64,000 nucleotides of DNA from positions 1 through 64,000 of the forward strand of contig CAJUQH010000005.1 in NCBI GenBank assembly GCA_910588095.1, read 5' to 3'. This stretch comes from an uncultured Eggerthellaceae bacterium. GTDB lineage: Bacteria > Actinomycetota > Coriobacteriia > Coriobacteriales > Eggerthellaceae. Within the stretch, counting starts at the first letter, position 1, and each line of letters opens with the position of its first letter. The position numbers were made by a program, and so were the translations under genes. Positions 8,205-20,769 of the stretch are shown piece by piece. The notes beneath the pieces were generated by a model. It did no database searches. It worked only from the letters and a program-made list of their open reading frames with translations, and had not been told where the DNA came from.

Positions 8205-8900
8205 ATGGAGGCGTACAAGCAGGAGTTCATCGAGTTCATGGTGGAAAGCGACGTGCTGAAGTTCGGCGACTTCACCCTCAAGAGCGGCCGCAAGTCGCCC
8301 TTCTTCATGAACGCCGGCGCCTACGTCACCGGCGAGCAGCTGCACCGCCTGGGGCTCTACTACGCCCAGGCCATCAACGAGCGCTTCGGGCTGGGCTTCG
8401 ACGTGGTGTTCGGGCCAGCCTACAAGGGCATACCGCTTTCGGTGGTGACCACCATGGCCCTGTCAGAGCTCTACGGCAAGCAGGCGCGCTACTGCTCGAA
8501 CCGCAAGGAGGCGAAGGACCACGGCGCCGACGCGGGCAACCTGCTGGGCTGCGAGCTGCACGACGGCGACAAGGTGGTCATGGTGGAGGACGTCACCACA
8601 TCGGGCAAGTCCATCGACGAGACGTTCCCCCTGCTCAAGGCCGCAGCCGACGTCGAGGTAGTGGGGCTCATGGTGTCCCTCAACCGCCTGGAGGTGGGCA
8701 AGGGCGGCGTGAAGTGCGCGCTGGACGAGGTGAGCGAGCGCTACGGCATGCCCTGCGCGGCCATCGTCACCATGGCCGACGTGGCCGAGGCCCTCACGGG
8801 GCGCGAGGTGCGCGGCCGCGTGGTCATCGACGACGCCATGCGCGAGGCCATGAGCGCCTACTATGCCGAATACGGCGTGCCAGGCGAGGGCTTCTGCTAG
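8205..8900 (+). CDS. pyrE: Orotate phosphoribosyltransferase
   Basis: Makes OMP from orotate and PRPP in pyrimidine synthesis. The 231-residue protein has the PRPP-binding signature VVMVEDVTTSGKS at 124-136, GPAYKGIPLSV at 70-80, and KSGRKSPFF near the N-terminus. Length fits the family. It stands alone between divergent and tRNA genes. The last 30 bases (8871-8900, encoding YGVPGEGFC and the TAG) are followed by a 24/30-identical copy at 8901-8930, in frame, that encodes HGVPNEGFYQ. Confidence 0.96.
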   Translation: MEAYKQEFIEFMVESDVLKFGDFTLKSGRKSPFFMNAGAYVTGEQLHRLGLYYAQAINERFGLGFDVVFGPAYKGIPLSVVTTMALSELYGKQARYCSNRKEAKDHGADAGNLLGCELHDGDKVVMVEDVTTSGKSIDETFPLLKAAADVEVVGLMVSLNRLEVGKGGVKCALDEVSERYGMPCAAIVTMADVAEALTGREVRGRVVIDDAMREAMSAYYAEYGVPGEGFC

Positions 8901-8930
8901 CACGGCGTGCCTAACGAGGGCTTCTACCAG
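8871..8930 (+). repeat. 30-bp tandem repeat across the pyrE stop codon
   Basis: Two adjacent 30-bp units, 24 of 30 bases identical. The TAG stop of pyrE lies at the end of unit 1; the matching position in unit 2 is CAG. The frame then stays open until a TAG inside the tRNA gene at 9072. Confidence 0.75.
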
Positions 8931-9031
8931 GGAGCCGCTGCGGAAGGGGGCAGGGCGCGCTCGGCTGCCCTGCACGCGGCGACCCAACAGCCCGCGACCC
9001 TGCTCCACCCTACCCTGTCTCGGAGCCGTTC

Positions 9032-9040
9032 TGGTAAGAT
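9032..9040 (+). promoter_or_regulatory. Extended -10 promoter element of tRNA-Thr
   Basis: TGGTAAGAT, 13 bp before the tRNA; the same extended -10 as for pyrE. No clear -35. Confidence 0.5.
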
Positions 9041-9053
9041 ATGCTTGTGCTTT

Positions 9054-9128
9054 GCCAGCGTGGCTCAACGGTAGAGCAACTGATTTGTAATCAGTGGGTT
9101 GCGGGTTCGATTCCTGTCGCTGGCTCCA
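9054..9128 (+). tRNA. tRNA-Thr(TGT)
   Basis: Full cloverleaf: acceptor GCCAGCG/CGCTGGC, D-stem GCTC/GAGC, anticodon stem ACTGA/TCAGT with loop TTTGTAA (anticodon TGT at 9086-9088, reading ACA), T-loop TTCGATT with two G-U pairs in its stem, and an encoded CCA at 9126-9128. Confidence 0.97.
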
Positions 9129-9136
9129 CGAACGAG

Positions 9137-9164
9137 AAAGGCTGCCCCATCGGGCAGCCTTTTT
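9137..9164 (+). terminator. Intrinsic terminator after tRNA-Thr
   Basis: AAAGGCTGCCC / GGGCAGCCTTT stem with a 4-nt loop and a T5 tract, 9 bp beyond the CCA end. Confidence 0.9.
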
Positions 9165-9303
9165 GCATGCTGTTAAAGCCGCATGCGCTCCCCGACATGG
9201 GCCGTCCTGTGCGCCATGCCCCCCCAGGAAAGCGCAAGGCGAGCGCGCTACACCATGCGTGGAGGCAGCGGTTGGATCGCGAGGATTGCATGGCGGGAGC
9301 GGC

Positions 9304-9783
9304 TCAGCCCTCGAAGCCCTCGTCGGGCGGGAGCCCCGGCGCGTCGGCCGCCGTCTGGGCCAGCGCGTCGCAGCGCTCGTTACCCGGCGTGCCCGCATGG
9401 CCCTTCACCCAGCGGAACTCCACCTCGTGCGGCTCGCGGGCCTTAAGGAACCGCTGCCACAGATCGACGTTCTTCACCGGCTGCTTCCCCGCCGTCTTCC
9501 AGCCCTTGCGCTGCCAGCCTTCCAGCCAGCGCTTCTCCACCGCATCCACCACATAGCGCGAATCGGAGAACAGCGTCACCCGGCACGGCCGCTTGAGCGA
9601 TTCCAGCGCCACGATGACCGCCAGCAGCTCCATGCGGTTGTTGGTGGTGCGGCGGAAGCCCGCCGACATCTCGCGATGGGCCTCGCGCCCGCTCGAAAGC
9701 GCGCAGGAAAGGACAACCCCGTACCCTCCCGGGCCGGGGTTGCCTTTCGCAGAGCCGTCGGTGTATGCCACTACGTGCTGCAA
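9304..9783 (-). CDS. rnhA: Ribonuclease HI
   Basis: Degrades the RNA strand of RNA-DNA hybrids. The 159-residue protein has the complete DEDD active site: Asp9 (YTDGSAKGNPGPGG), Glu52 (NNRMELLA), Asp74 (FSDSRYV) and Asp139, plus His129 in KGHAGTPGNE. The basic handle WQRKGWKTAGKQPVKN is present. Length is normal. It follows hppA by 22 bp on the same strand. Confidence 0.97.
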   Translation of the reverse strand: MQHVVAYTDGSAKGNPGPGGYGVVLSCALSSGREAHREMSAGFRRTTNNRMELLAVIVALESLKRPCRVTLFSDSRYVVDAVEKRWLEGWQRKGWKTAGKQPVKNVDLWQRFLKAREPHEVEFRWVKGHAGTPGNERCDALAQTAADAPGLPPDEGFEG

Positions 9784-9805
9784 GAGAGCTTCGCGCAGGG
9801 GCAGC

Positions 9806-11935
<2,130 letters not shown>

Positions 11936-12109
11936 TTTCTGCCTCCTCTTCCTTTCCTTCCTTGACGCACTGTGACCTACGGGGAACGCGCCGTCGCTCC
12001 GCGTAGGCCGCAGCTCGTCCATTCTACTTGAGAAGCGGGCGGAAGGCACGCGGTAACCGGGTTTTTTATGCCGCCGCGCGGGCCAGATGCCCGCAAGCCC
12101 CGCAGGCGG

Positions 12110-12115
12110 TAGAAT
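12110..12115 (+). promoter_or_regulatory. Possible -10 element of the phosphoglycerol transferase gene
   Basis: TAGAAT, 64 bp before the TTG start; no clear -35. The region 12050-12178 is the divergent promoter region between hppA and this gene. Confidence 0.35.
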
Positions 12116-12178
12116 ACAGGAGGCCGCATCTGTGCGGCAGCTTCATATATAGGTAGAGAAGACGCGAGGAAGGCGCCG

Positions 12179-14113
12179 TTGACCGCCACGAGGCCGCATA
12201 CGCCTGACGAGCCCGGCGCCACCGGGCAGGCGCCCCGCCCAGCGGGGACGGCCGCCGCATGGCGCGTGGCGGGCGCCTTGCGAGAGGCCGCCGTGGCCGT
12301 GGGCAGCGTGCTGGTGGGGTTCGCCGTGCTCGAGCTGCCGCTGGCCGGCGCGCTGCCCAGCCTTTCACCTGAGCACCTGGCCTGGAACCTGGCGGCGCTC
12401 GGCCTGCTGTTCGCCGTGGCGTACCTGGCAGGCCAGCGCACCCGCACGGCGGCCATGGCGTTCGTGGGCGCCTGCCTGCTGGCCGGCGTGGCGAACGGCT
12501 ACGTGACGCTGTTCAAGGGCCAGCCCATCGTGCCGGCCGACCTGTTCGCCCTGGGCACGGCTGCCGCCGTGAGCGGCGGGTACTCGTTCTGGCCCACTGG
12601 CCCCATGATGCTGGCTGCGGCGCTGGCCGCTGGCTGGGGCCTCGTGCTGGCGAAGCTGCTGGGGCCGCGGCCGACCGGCAAGGCGCCGGTGCGGGGCGAG
12701 CGCACGGCACGCGTCCTCTGCAACCTGGGCGCGGCGGCGCTCGTGGCCGTCGGGGCCTTCGGGCTGTACTCCCAGGCCGACATCGCCGTCGATGCCGAGT
12801 GCGAGGTGGATGTATGGGACGTGCGCGGCTCCTACGAGCGCCAGGGCACGGCGCTGTGCTTCCTCGAGCGCATGCAGGAGATAGCCCCCGAGCCGCCAGC
12901 CGGCTACTCCCCCGCCTACGCTGCCGAGCTGCGCGCAGCCGGCGCCCTAATCGCCTCGGGCGACCCCGAAGGCGGCAGCCCGGCACCTGATGGCGCGGAA
13001 GGCGCGCTGCCCCACGTCATCGCCATCATGGACGAGACGTTCTCCGACCTTTCGGCCTACCCGGGGCTCGAAGGCTCCAACATCGAGACATCGCTGGCCA
13101 ACAGTTTGATGGGCCGGGCGGCCATCGGCGGGTCGGTGGTGGTGTCGGCCTTGGGCGGCGGCACCTGCAACAGCGAATTCGAGTTCCTCACCGGCGCATC
13201 GCTGGGCAACCTGGGCGGCGGCGTGTACCCCTACGTGCTCTACGGCTTCAAGGACGCCGACAGCCTGCCGCGCGCCTTCGGCGAGCTGGGGTACCGCACC
13301 CGGGCCATCCACCCCGCCGAGGGGTCGAACTGGCGCCGCGACGCGGTGTACGCGCAACTGGGCTTCGACGCCTTCGACGACATAGCTACGTTCAAGTCGC
13401 AGCCTGGCTACGATGAGAGCCTGTTCCGCGGCCTGGTGAGCGACCGCGCCACCTATGACCTGGCGCTGGCCATGCTCGACGAGGCAGACGGCCCGCAGTT
13501 CGTGTTCGACGTGACCATACAGAACCACGGCGGCTACGACCCGGCCCTCGTGCCCGACGAGCAGCGCCTCGCCCTCGACCGCGACGCGTTCCGCACCACC
13601 GAGATGGACGAGTTCGCCAGCTGCATGGCAGCCAGCGAGCGCGACCTGGCCTACCTCATGGACCAGCTCGACCAGCAGCCTGACCCGGTGGTGGTGTGCT
13701 TCTTCGGCGACCATCAGCCAGGCTTCGCCAACGACCTGTTCGAGCGCGCCTACGGCACGGCGGTGGAGGGCGTGCCGCTGGAGCAGGTGCAGGAGCGCTT
13801 CCGCACGCCGTACCTCATCTGGGGCAACGCTGCGGCGCGCAGCCTGGGGATGGCCGACCCCGCCACGGTCGCCGGGGGCACCACCAGCCTGAACTACCTG
13901 GGCGCGACCCTGCTCGAAGCCTGCGGCCTGCCCATGGGCGAGCATTTCGGGTTCCTGCAGGCGCTGCGGCAGCAGGTGCCTGCCATCAACATGAACGGCT
14001 ACCTGGCGCCGGATGGACAGTGGTACTGGTTCGACCAGGATGGCGGCGTGGCCGATGCCCTGCAAGCCTATGCCATCGTGCAGTACGGCAGCCTGTTCGG
14101 GCAGAGGGGCTGA
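12179..14113 (+). CDS. LtaS/MdoB-like phosphoglycerol transferase (alkaline-phosphatase superfamily membrane enzyme)
   Basis: Probably transfers phosphoglycerol or a related group to a cell-envelope polymer outside the membrane. The 644-residue product has about five membrane segments in residues 30-205, then an extracytoplasmic sulfatase-fold domain. That domain carries MDETFSDLS (metal-binding Glu, as in LtaS NESF), GGGTCNSEFEFLTG (nucleophile Thr in GT-[CN]), and FFGDHQP (metal Asp-His). The order fits the LTA-synthase family. The start is TTG with GAGGAAGG in front; the frame's first good ATG is far inside the membrane region. Which polymer it makes is not evident, and Coriobacteriia envelopes are poorly characterised. 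Confidence 0.85.
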   Translation: MTATRPHTPDEPGATGQAPRPAGTAAAWRVAGALREAAVAVGSVLVGFAVLELPLAGALPSLSPEHLAWNLAALGLLFAVAYLAGQRTRTAAMAFVGACLLAGVANGYVTLFKGQPIVPADLFALGTAAAVSGGYSFWPTGPMMLAAALAAGWGLVLAKLLGPRPTGKAPVRGERTARVLCNLGAAALVAVGAFGLYSQADIAVDAECEVDVWDVRGSYERQGTALCFLERMQEIAPEPPAGYSPAYAAELRAAGALIASGDPEGGSPAPDGAEGALPHVIAIMDETFSDLSAYPGLEGSNIETSLANSLMGRAAIGGSVVVSALGGGTCNSEFEFLTGASLGNLGGGVYPYVLYGFKDADSLPRAFGELGYRTRAIHPAEGSNWRRDAVYAQLGFDAFDDIATFKSQPGYDESLFRGLVSDRATYDLALAMLDEADGPQFVFDVTIQNHGGYDPALVPDEQRLALDRDAFRTTEMDEFASCMAASERDLAYLMDQLDQQPDPVVVCFFGDHQPGFANDLFERAYGTAVEGVPLEQVQERFRTPYLIWGNAAARSLGMADPATVAGGTTSLNYLGATLLEACGLPMGEHFGFLQALRQQVPAINMNGYLAPDGQWYWFDQDGGVADALQAYAIVQYGSLFGQRG

Positions 14114-14214
14114 GGCGACGAAGGTTCGCTGGGCGATCGAGGGCGCATCGCGGCGCCTGGCAGCGCAGGGCGCCGAGCAGCGCCGCCCTTCCTGCCCTCG
14201 CGCAGCCCGCAGCG

Positions 14215-15135
14215 CTACAGGTTCTCGCGCACCCAATCGATGTTGGCAGTGATGGTGGCCACCAGCTCGTCGGTCGAGCCGAAGGTGCGCTGGGGCCGCA
14301 GCCATTCGACGAACTGCACCTCAAGGGGCTTGCCGTACAGGTCTCCCTCGAAGTCGAGCAGATGCGCCTCAAGGTTGTCGCGCGCCGCCTCCTCGAAGGT
14401 GCGCGCCAAGCCCACGTTGACCGCCGCCTTGTAGCGCGCGCCGTCCACCAGCGCGTAGCCGGCGTACACCCCCTCGCCCACGGCGCACAGGTCGTCGGGC
14501 ACGCGCAGGTTGGCCGTACGGATGCCGAACCCGGCCCCTTCGCCGCGCCCATGGTCAACCTGGGCCGTCAGCGCGTAGGGGCGCCCGAGCAGCGCCGCAG
14601 CCGTGGCCACGTCGCCCGCCGCCAGGGCCGCGCGGATGCGGGTGGAGGTGATGGGCGACCCATCCTGCTCCTCCAGCTCGTAGGCGTAGACGGCAGCGCC
14701 CGACTTGTCGGCCCACAGGCGCAAATCGTCCACGGTGCCGCTAGCCTTGCAGCCGAAGCGGAAGTCGCGCCCCACGTGCATGGAGCCCAGCATGGTGTTG
14801 CCGAAGGTGCGCTCGAGGAACGATTGCGGGTCCAAGCTGCGCAGCCGCTCCGTGAACGGCAGCACCACCACCGCGTCGGCCCCCGATGCCGCCAGGGCCT
14901 CGATGCGCGCCTCGTTGGGCATGAGCTTCTTGAAGCCGGGCACGAACACCTCGTCGGGGTCGATGTCGAAGGTCATCACCACGGCGCTGCCGCCGTCGGC
15001 CCGCGCCGTGCGAACCATGCCCTCGATGATGGCCTGGTGCCCCAGGTGCACGCCGTCGAACACGCCGAAGGCGCAGGCCGCGTCCTCGAACAGGCTGCGG
15101 TCGAAGCCGCCGTCGAGCTTAGATACCTGAGCCAC
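14215..15135 (-). CDS. ribF: Bifunctional riboflavin kinase / FAD synthetase
   Basis: Makes FMN and FAD from riboflavin. In 306 residues the N-terminal nucleotidyltransferase has GVFDGVHLGHQ near residue 24 and ITSTRIR near 165; the C-terminal kinase has GRPYALTAQVDHG, then GIRTANLRVP (a variant of the usual GFPTANL) and a NVG...F block. The first ~17 bp overlap the end of truB, so it is co-translated as the last gene of the rimP-nusA-infB operon, a standard arrangement (truB-ribF). Confidence 0.95.
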   Translation of the reverse strand: MAQVSKLDGGFDRSLFEDAACAFGVFDGVHLGHQAIIEGMVRTARADGGSAVVMTFDIDPDEVFVPGFKKLMPNEARIEALAASGADAVVVLPFTERLRSLDPQSFLERTFGNTMLGSMHVGRDFRFGCKASGTVDDLRLWADKSGAAVYAYELEEQDGSPITSTRIRAALAAGDVATAAALLGRPYALTAQVDHGRGEGAGFGIRTANLRVPDDLCAVGEGVYAGYALVDGARYKAAVNVGLARTFEEAARDNLEAHLLDFEGDLYGKPLEVQFVEWLRPQRTFGSTDELVATITANIDWVRENL

Positions 15136-16132
15136 GGATTATGCCTCCTTGGAACACGCAGCGCGGCTTGAATCGCGCCGCTGCCTCGTCATGCTCGTAC
15201 AGCGCCATGAGCTTGTTCTGGGCCACGAGGGCCACCAGCTCGCCCGGGGCGGGAGCAGCCGGGCTGTCCACCACTCCCGAGGTGCAGGCGCAGAGCTCCG
15301 CCTCGGCTCCGCGCCGGTTGCGCTCGCACAGCTCCAGCGCGCCCACGGGCAGCGGCGCGCCGTTCGACACCGCCTTCTCGGCCGCGCCGCCAAGGAAGGC
15401 GAACCGCAGCCCCAGCAAGGCCACCGGGTCGATGGCCGCCCGCGCCCCCTGCTGCTCCAGCGCTTCGAGGCTCAGGCAATCGGCCAGCTCGAGGGCGCCC
15501 GAAGCCGTGCGCTCCAGGGCCGCCACATGGGCCGGGCAGCCCAGGGCGTTTCCCATGTCGCGCACGAGGGCGCGTATGTAGGTGCCCTTCGACACGTGGA
15601 AGGCCACGTGCCAGCGCAGGCCCCCTTCCCCGCCGTCATCGTCGATGCCGAGCAGCTGGGCGCCGTAGACCTCGATGTCGCGGGGCTCGATGCTTATCAC
15701 GTTGCCCTTGCGCGCCTCGTCGCACGCCTTCTTGCCGTTCACCTTGATGGCGGAATACACCGGCGGCAACTGCCGCGAGCGGCCCACCAGGCCCGCCACG
15801 AACTGCCGGGCGAACCCCTCGTCGTAGAGGCGTGCCGGCACCGCGCCGGTGCGGATGACCTGCCCTTGGGCATCGTCGGTGTCGGTGGCGGCGCCGAAGG
15901 CCACGGCCACCTCGTAGCGCTTGTCCTCGGCGGTCAGGTACGGGTTCAACCGAGCGGCGCTGCCTACGCATACCGGCAGCACGCCCGAGGCCAGCGGGTC
16001 CAGCGTGCCGGTGTGGCCGACGCGCTTCTCGCCCAGGATGCGCCGCACCCGCGACACCACGTCATGGGAGGTCATGCCGACGGGCTTCGCCACGCCGATG
16101 ACCAGGTTGAGTCCCGATTCGCCGCGCTTCAC
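15119..16132 (-). CDS. truB: tRNA pseudouridine55 synthase
   Basis: Forms pseudouridine 55 in the T-loop of tRNAs. The 337 residues contain KPVGMTSHDVVSRVR and GHTGTLDPLASGVLP with catalytic Asp45, then a C-terminal domain. About 20 residues rich in Arg, Glu and Cys (CERNRRGAEAELCACTSG) interrupt the C-terminal part, making it longer than most bacterial TruB. It overlaps ribF by 17 bp. Confidence 0.96.
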   Translation of the reverse strand: MKRGESGLNLVIGVAKPVGMTSHDVVSRVRRILGEKRVGHTGTLDPLASGVLPVCVGSAARLNPYLTAEDKRYEVAVAFGAATDTDDAQGQVIRTGAVPARLYDEGFARQFVAGLVGRSRQLPPVYSAIKVNGKKACDEARKGNVISIEPRDIEVYGAQLLGIDDDGGEGGLRWHVAFHVSKGTYIRALVRDMGNALGCPAHVAALERTASGALELADCLSLEALEQQGARAAIDPVALLGLRFAFLGGAAEKAVSNGAPLPVGALELCERNRRGAEAELCACTSGVVDSPAAPAPGELVALVAQNKLMALYEHDEAAARFKPRCVFQGGIIRGSGI

Positions 16133-16153
16133 AGGCCAGCCGCCGCTCGCGCC

Positions 16154-17143
16154 CTAAGCACCCAGCAGCTGCGACAGGCGCGCCGAAAGCGCCGCCCGCG
16201 CCTGGTCGAGGGTGCCCTGGAAGGTGAAGCCGGCCGCCGCGCGATGGCCGCCGCCGCCGAACTCGCGCGCCACCGCGGCCACGTCGGTGCCGTCCTTGGC
16301 GCGCAGGCTGCCGCGCACGATGCCCTGCTCCTCGCGCAGCATGCAGGCCACGCGCACCCCGGCGATGTTGCGCAGGGCGTCGATGAGGGGCTCGGTGTCC
16401 GACTTGTCGGCGGCGCACGCCTCCATGTCGGCACGGGCTACCCACGAAAGCGCGCCCGCGCCGCCCACCAAGAGCTCCATGCGGCCCAGGGCCAGCGCCT
16501 CGAGCTTCGCCGAGGCCAGGCTGCGCTGCTGGTACACCTCGCGCGCGACGAGCGCCGGGTCGGCCCCGGCCTGCACCATCTCGGCCGCCGCAGCCAGGGC
16601 CGCGGCGTCGGTGTTCTGGTACTGGAAGCGGCCGGTGTCGGTGACCAGCCCCGTGAAGGCGCACAGCGCCACGTCGGCCCCGCGCTCGATGGGCAGCAGC
16701 CCCGCCAGCTCCCACACGAGCACGGTGGTGGAGGCGGCGTCGGGGTCGGTGTAGCTCAGCTGGGCCATGCGCGTGTCGACGGCGTGGTGGTCGATGGTCA
16801 CCGCCAGCGGCGCGCGGCCATGCACGGCGGCTGCCGCGGCCAAGCGCTCGGTGGTGGGCACATCCACCGCCACGAACACATCGAAGGGCTCGTCGAAGCC
16901 CTCGGCGCGCACGAGCCCGTCGAAGCCAGGCAGGAAGGCGAAGCGGCCGTCCAGCAGCTCGTCATCGGCCAGCAGCGTGTGGACCTGCTTGCCCGCGCGC
17001 CGCAGCGCCGCCGCCAGGGCCAGCTGCGACCCTAGGCAGTCGCCGTCGGGGTGTAGGTGCCCACAGATGCAGAAGCGCTCATGTTCCATGAGCGCGGCGG
17101 CGATGGCGGGAAGCGTCGTGTTGGTCTGGGGAGTGGCGGCCAT
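16154..17143 (-). CDS. nrnA: DHH family oligoribonuclease / pAp phosphatase NrnA
   Basis: Removes short RNA oligonucleotides and pAp. The 329-residue protein has GHLHPDGDCLGSQ at 28-40 (DHH motif I), a DHH motif IDHHAVDT, DTGRFQY (metal Asp), and a DHHA1 domain ending GGGGHRAAAG. Length and motif spacing are those of NrnA/YtqI. It sits between rbfA and truB, as in many Gram-positives. Confidence 0.95.
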   Translation of the reverse strand: MAATPQTNTTLPAIAAALMEHERFCICGHLHPDGDCLGSQLALAAALRRAGKQVHTLLADDELLDGRFAFLPGFDGLVRAEGFDEPFDVFVAVDVPTTERLAAAAAVHGRAPLAVTIDHHAVDTRMAQLSYTDPDAASTTVLVWELAGLLPIERGADVALCAFTGLVTDTGRFQYQNTDAAALAAAAEMVQAGADPALVAREVYQQRSLASAKLEALALGRMELLVGGAGALSWVARADMEACAADKSDTEPLIDALRNIAGVRVACMLREEQGIVRGSLRAKDGTDVAAVAREFGGGGHRAAAGFTFQGTLDQARAALSARLSQLLGA

Positions 17144-17152
17144 GGCAGCGCC

Positions 17153-17539
17153 CTAGAGCTCGGCGCCTTGGTCGAGGGCTCCCTCGACCACCTGCTGCTG
17201 GGCGCGGTCGCGCTCGGCGTTCAGCGCGATGGAGATGGCCTCGGCCTCGTCAACCGAGGTATCCAGCTTGAAGCGCAGCTCGGGCGCCACGCGCCAGGAG
17301 AGCTTCTTCGCCATGAGCGAGCGGATGCGACCCTTGGCCTGCTCGAAGGCAGCCTCGGCCGCCGCGTAGTCCGCCGGGTCGGTGGTGTAGTGGACGGTGG
17401 CCACGCTGCGGTCGTAGCTCACGTCGCAGCCGGTGATGGTGACCATCTGCAGCCGCGGGTCGGAGAGCTCGAACAGCAGGATGCTCGCGATGACCTCGCG
17501 CGCCTGCTCGTTGACCTTGCGATTCCCTTGTTTGGTCAT
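17153..17539 (-). CDS. rbfA: Ribosome-binding factor A
   Basis: Small KH-fold factor for 30S maturation. The 128 residues read KVNEQAREVIASILLFELSD, a central VTITGCDVSYDRSVATVHYT strand region, and a C-terminal RVAPELRFKLDTSVDEA, the family pattern. It follows infB after 190 bp that contain a direct repeat. Confidence 0.95.
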   Translation of the reverse strand: MTKQGNRKVNEQAREVIASILLFELSDPRLQMVTITGCDVSYDRSVATVHYTTDPADYAAAEAAFEQAKGRIRSLMAKKLSWRVAPELRFKLDTSVDEAEAISIALNAERDRAQQQVVEGALDQGAEL

Positions 17540-17566
17540 TGGATTCTCCTTGCTGAAAACGGCCCT

Positions 17567-17729
17567 ATCGCAAGATGTCCGTCACGGGAGCCTTGGTACG
17601 GCCCTCAGGGTTTCCGTGGCGGAGCATATTGCGTTGAAGGTTCTGGAGGGCTGAGCTAAGCGGCCTTGACGCGCCGTGTGCGAAGCCCCCCCCAGGTCCT
17701 GAATCGCAAGATGCCCGCCACGGGAAGCC

Positions 17730-17731
<2 letters not shown>
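17567..17731. repeat. Direct repeat pair between infB and rbfA
   Basis: Copies at 17567-17594 and 17703-17731: atcgcaagatg-[tc]-ccg-[tc]-cacggga-[a]-gcctt. They are near-identical (two substitutions and one inserted base) with ~108 bp between them. The right copy runs into the infB stop. The spacer shows no gene. Confidence 0.7.
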
Positions 17732-20471
<2,740 letters not shown>

Positions 20472-20474
20472 CTG

Positions 20475-20765
20475 CTACTCCTCAGTCTTGCTCAATCTCT
20501 CCAGAGCGCCCCGCAGCCCCTCGGCCACGCGCTCGTAGTCCTCATCGCCCAAGCGGCACCGCAGCGCCCGCTCCAGCAGCCGGCGCTCCCGCGCCCGCTC
20601 GAAGCACGCCGCCGAGCACACATAGGCCCCGCGGCCCGCAGCCCGCCCCGTGGGGTCGAAGGCCGCCGCCCCTTCCGCGTCTCGCACGATGCGCAGCAGG
20701 CTGTCCTTGGGCGCCTGGGCCCGGCAGGCCACGCAGCAGCGGGTGGGCACGCGGTCGGGGGCCAT
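20475..20765 (-). CDS. ylxR: YlxR / RnpM family RNA-binding protein
   Basis: 96 residues with RCCVACRAQAPKDSLLRIVR and GRAAGRGAYVC, the DUF448 signature; Bacillus RnpM binds and modulates RNase P RNA. The start at 20765 has CAGGAG upstream and lies 4 bp after the nusA stop. The open frame extends 24 codons further upstream into nusA but that part is a shadow. Position between nusA and infB is the usual one. Confidence 0.92.
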   Translation of the reverse strand: MAPDRVPTRCCVACRAQAPKDSLLRIVRDAEGAAAFDPTGRAAGRGAYVCSAACFERARERRLLERALRCRLGDEDYERVAEGLRGALERLSKTEE

Positions 20766-20769
20766 GCGG

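Noticed and set aside
11936..12049. 38-residue N-terminal extension of HppA
   Set aside because: Basic, non-hydrophobic, without a ribosome-binding site, whereas GTG 11935 has AGGAGG at ideal spacing.
12947..14305. Minus-strand open frame opposite the LtaS-like gene
   Set aside because: Antisense shadow; the plus-strand protein carries the sulfatase-fold motifs.
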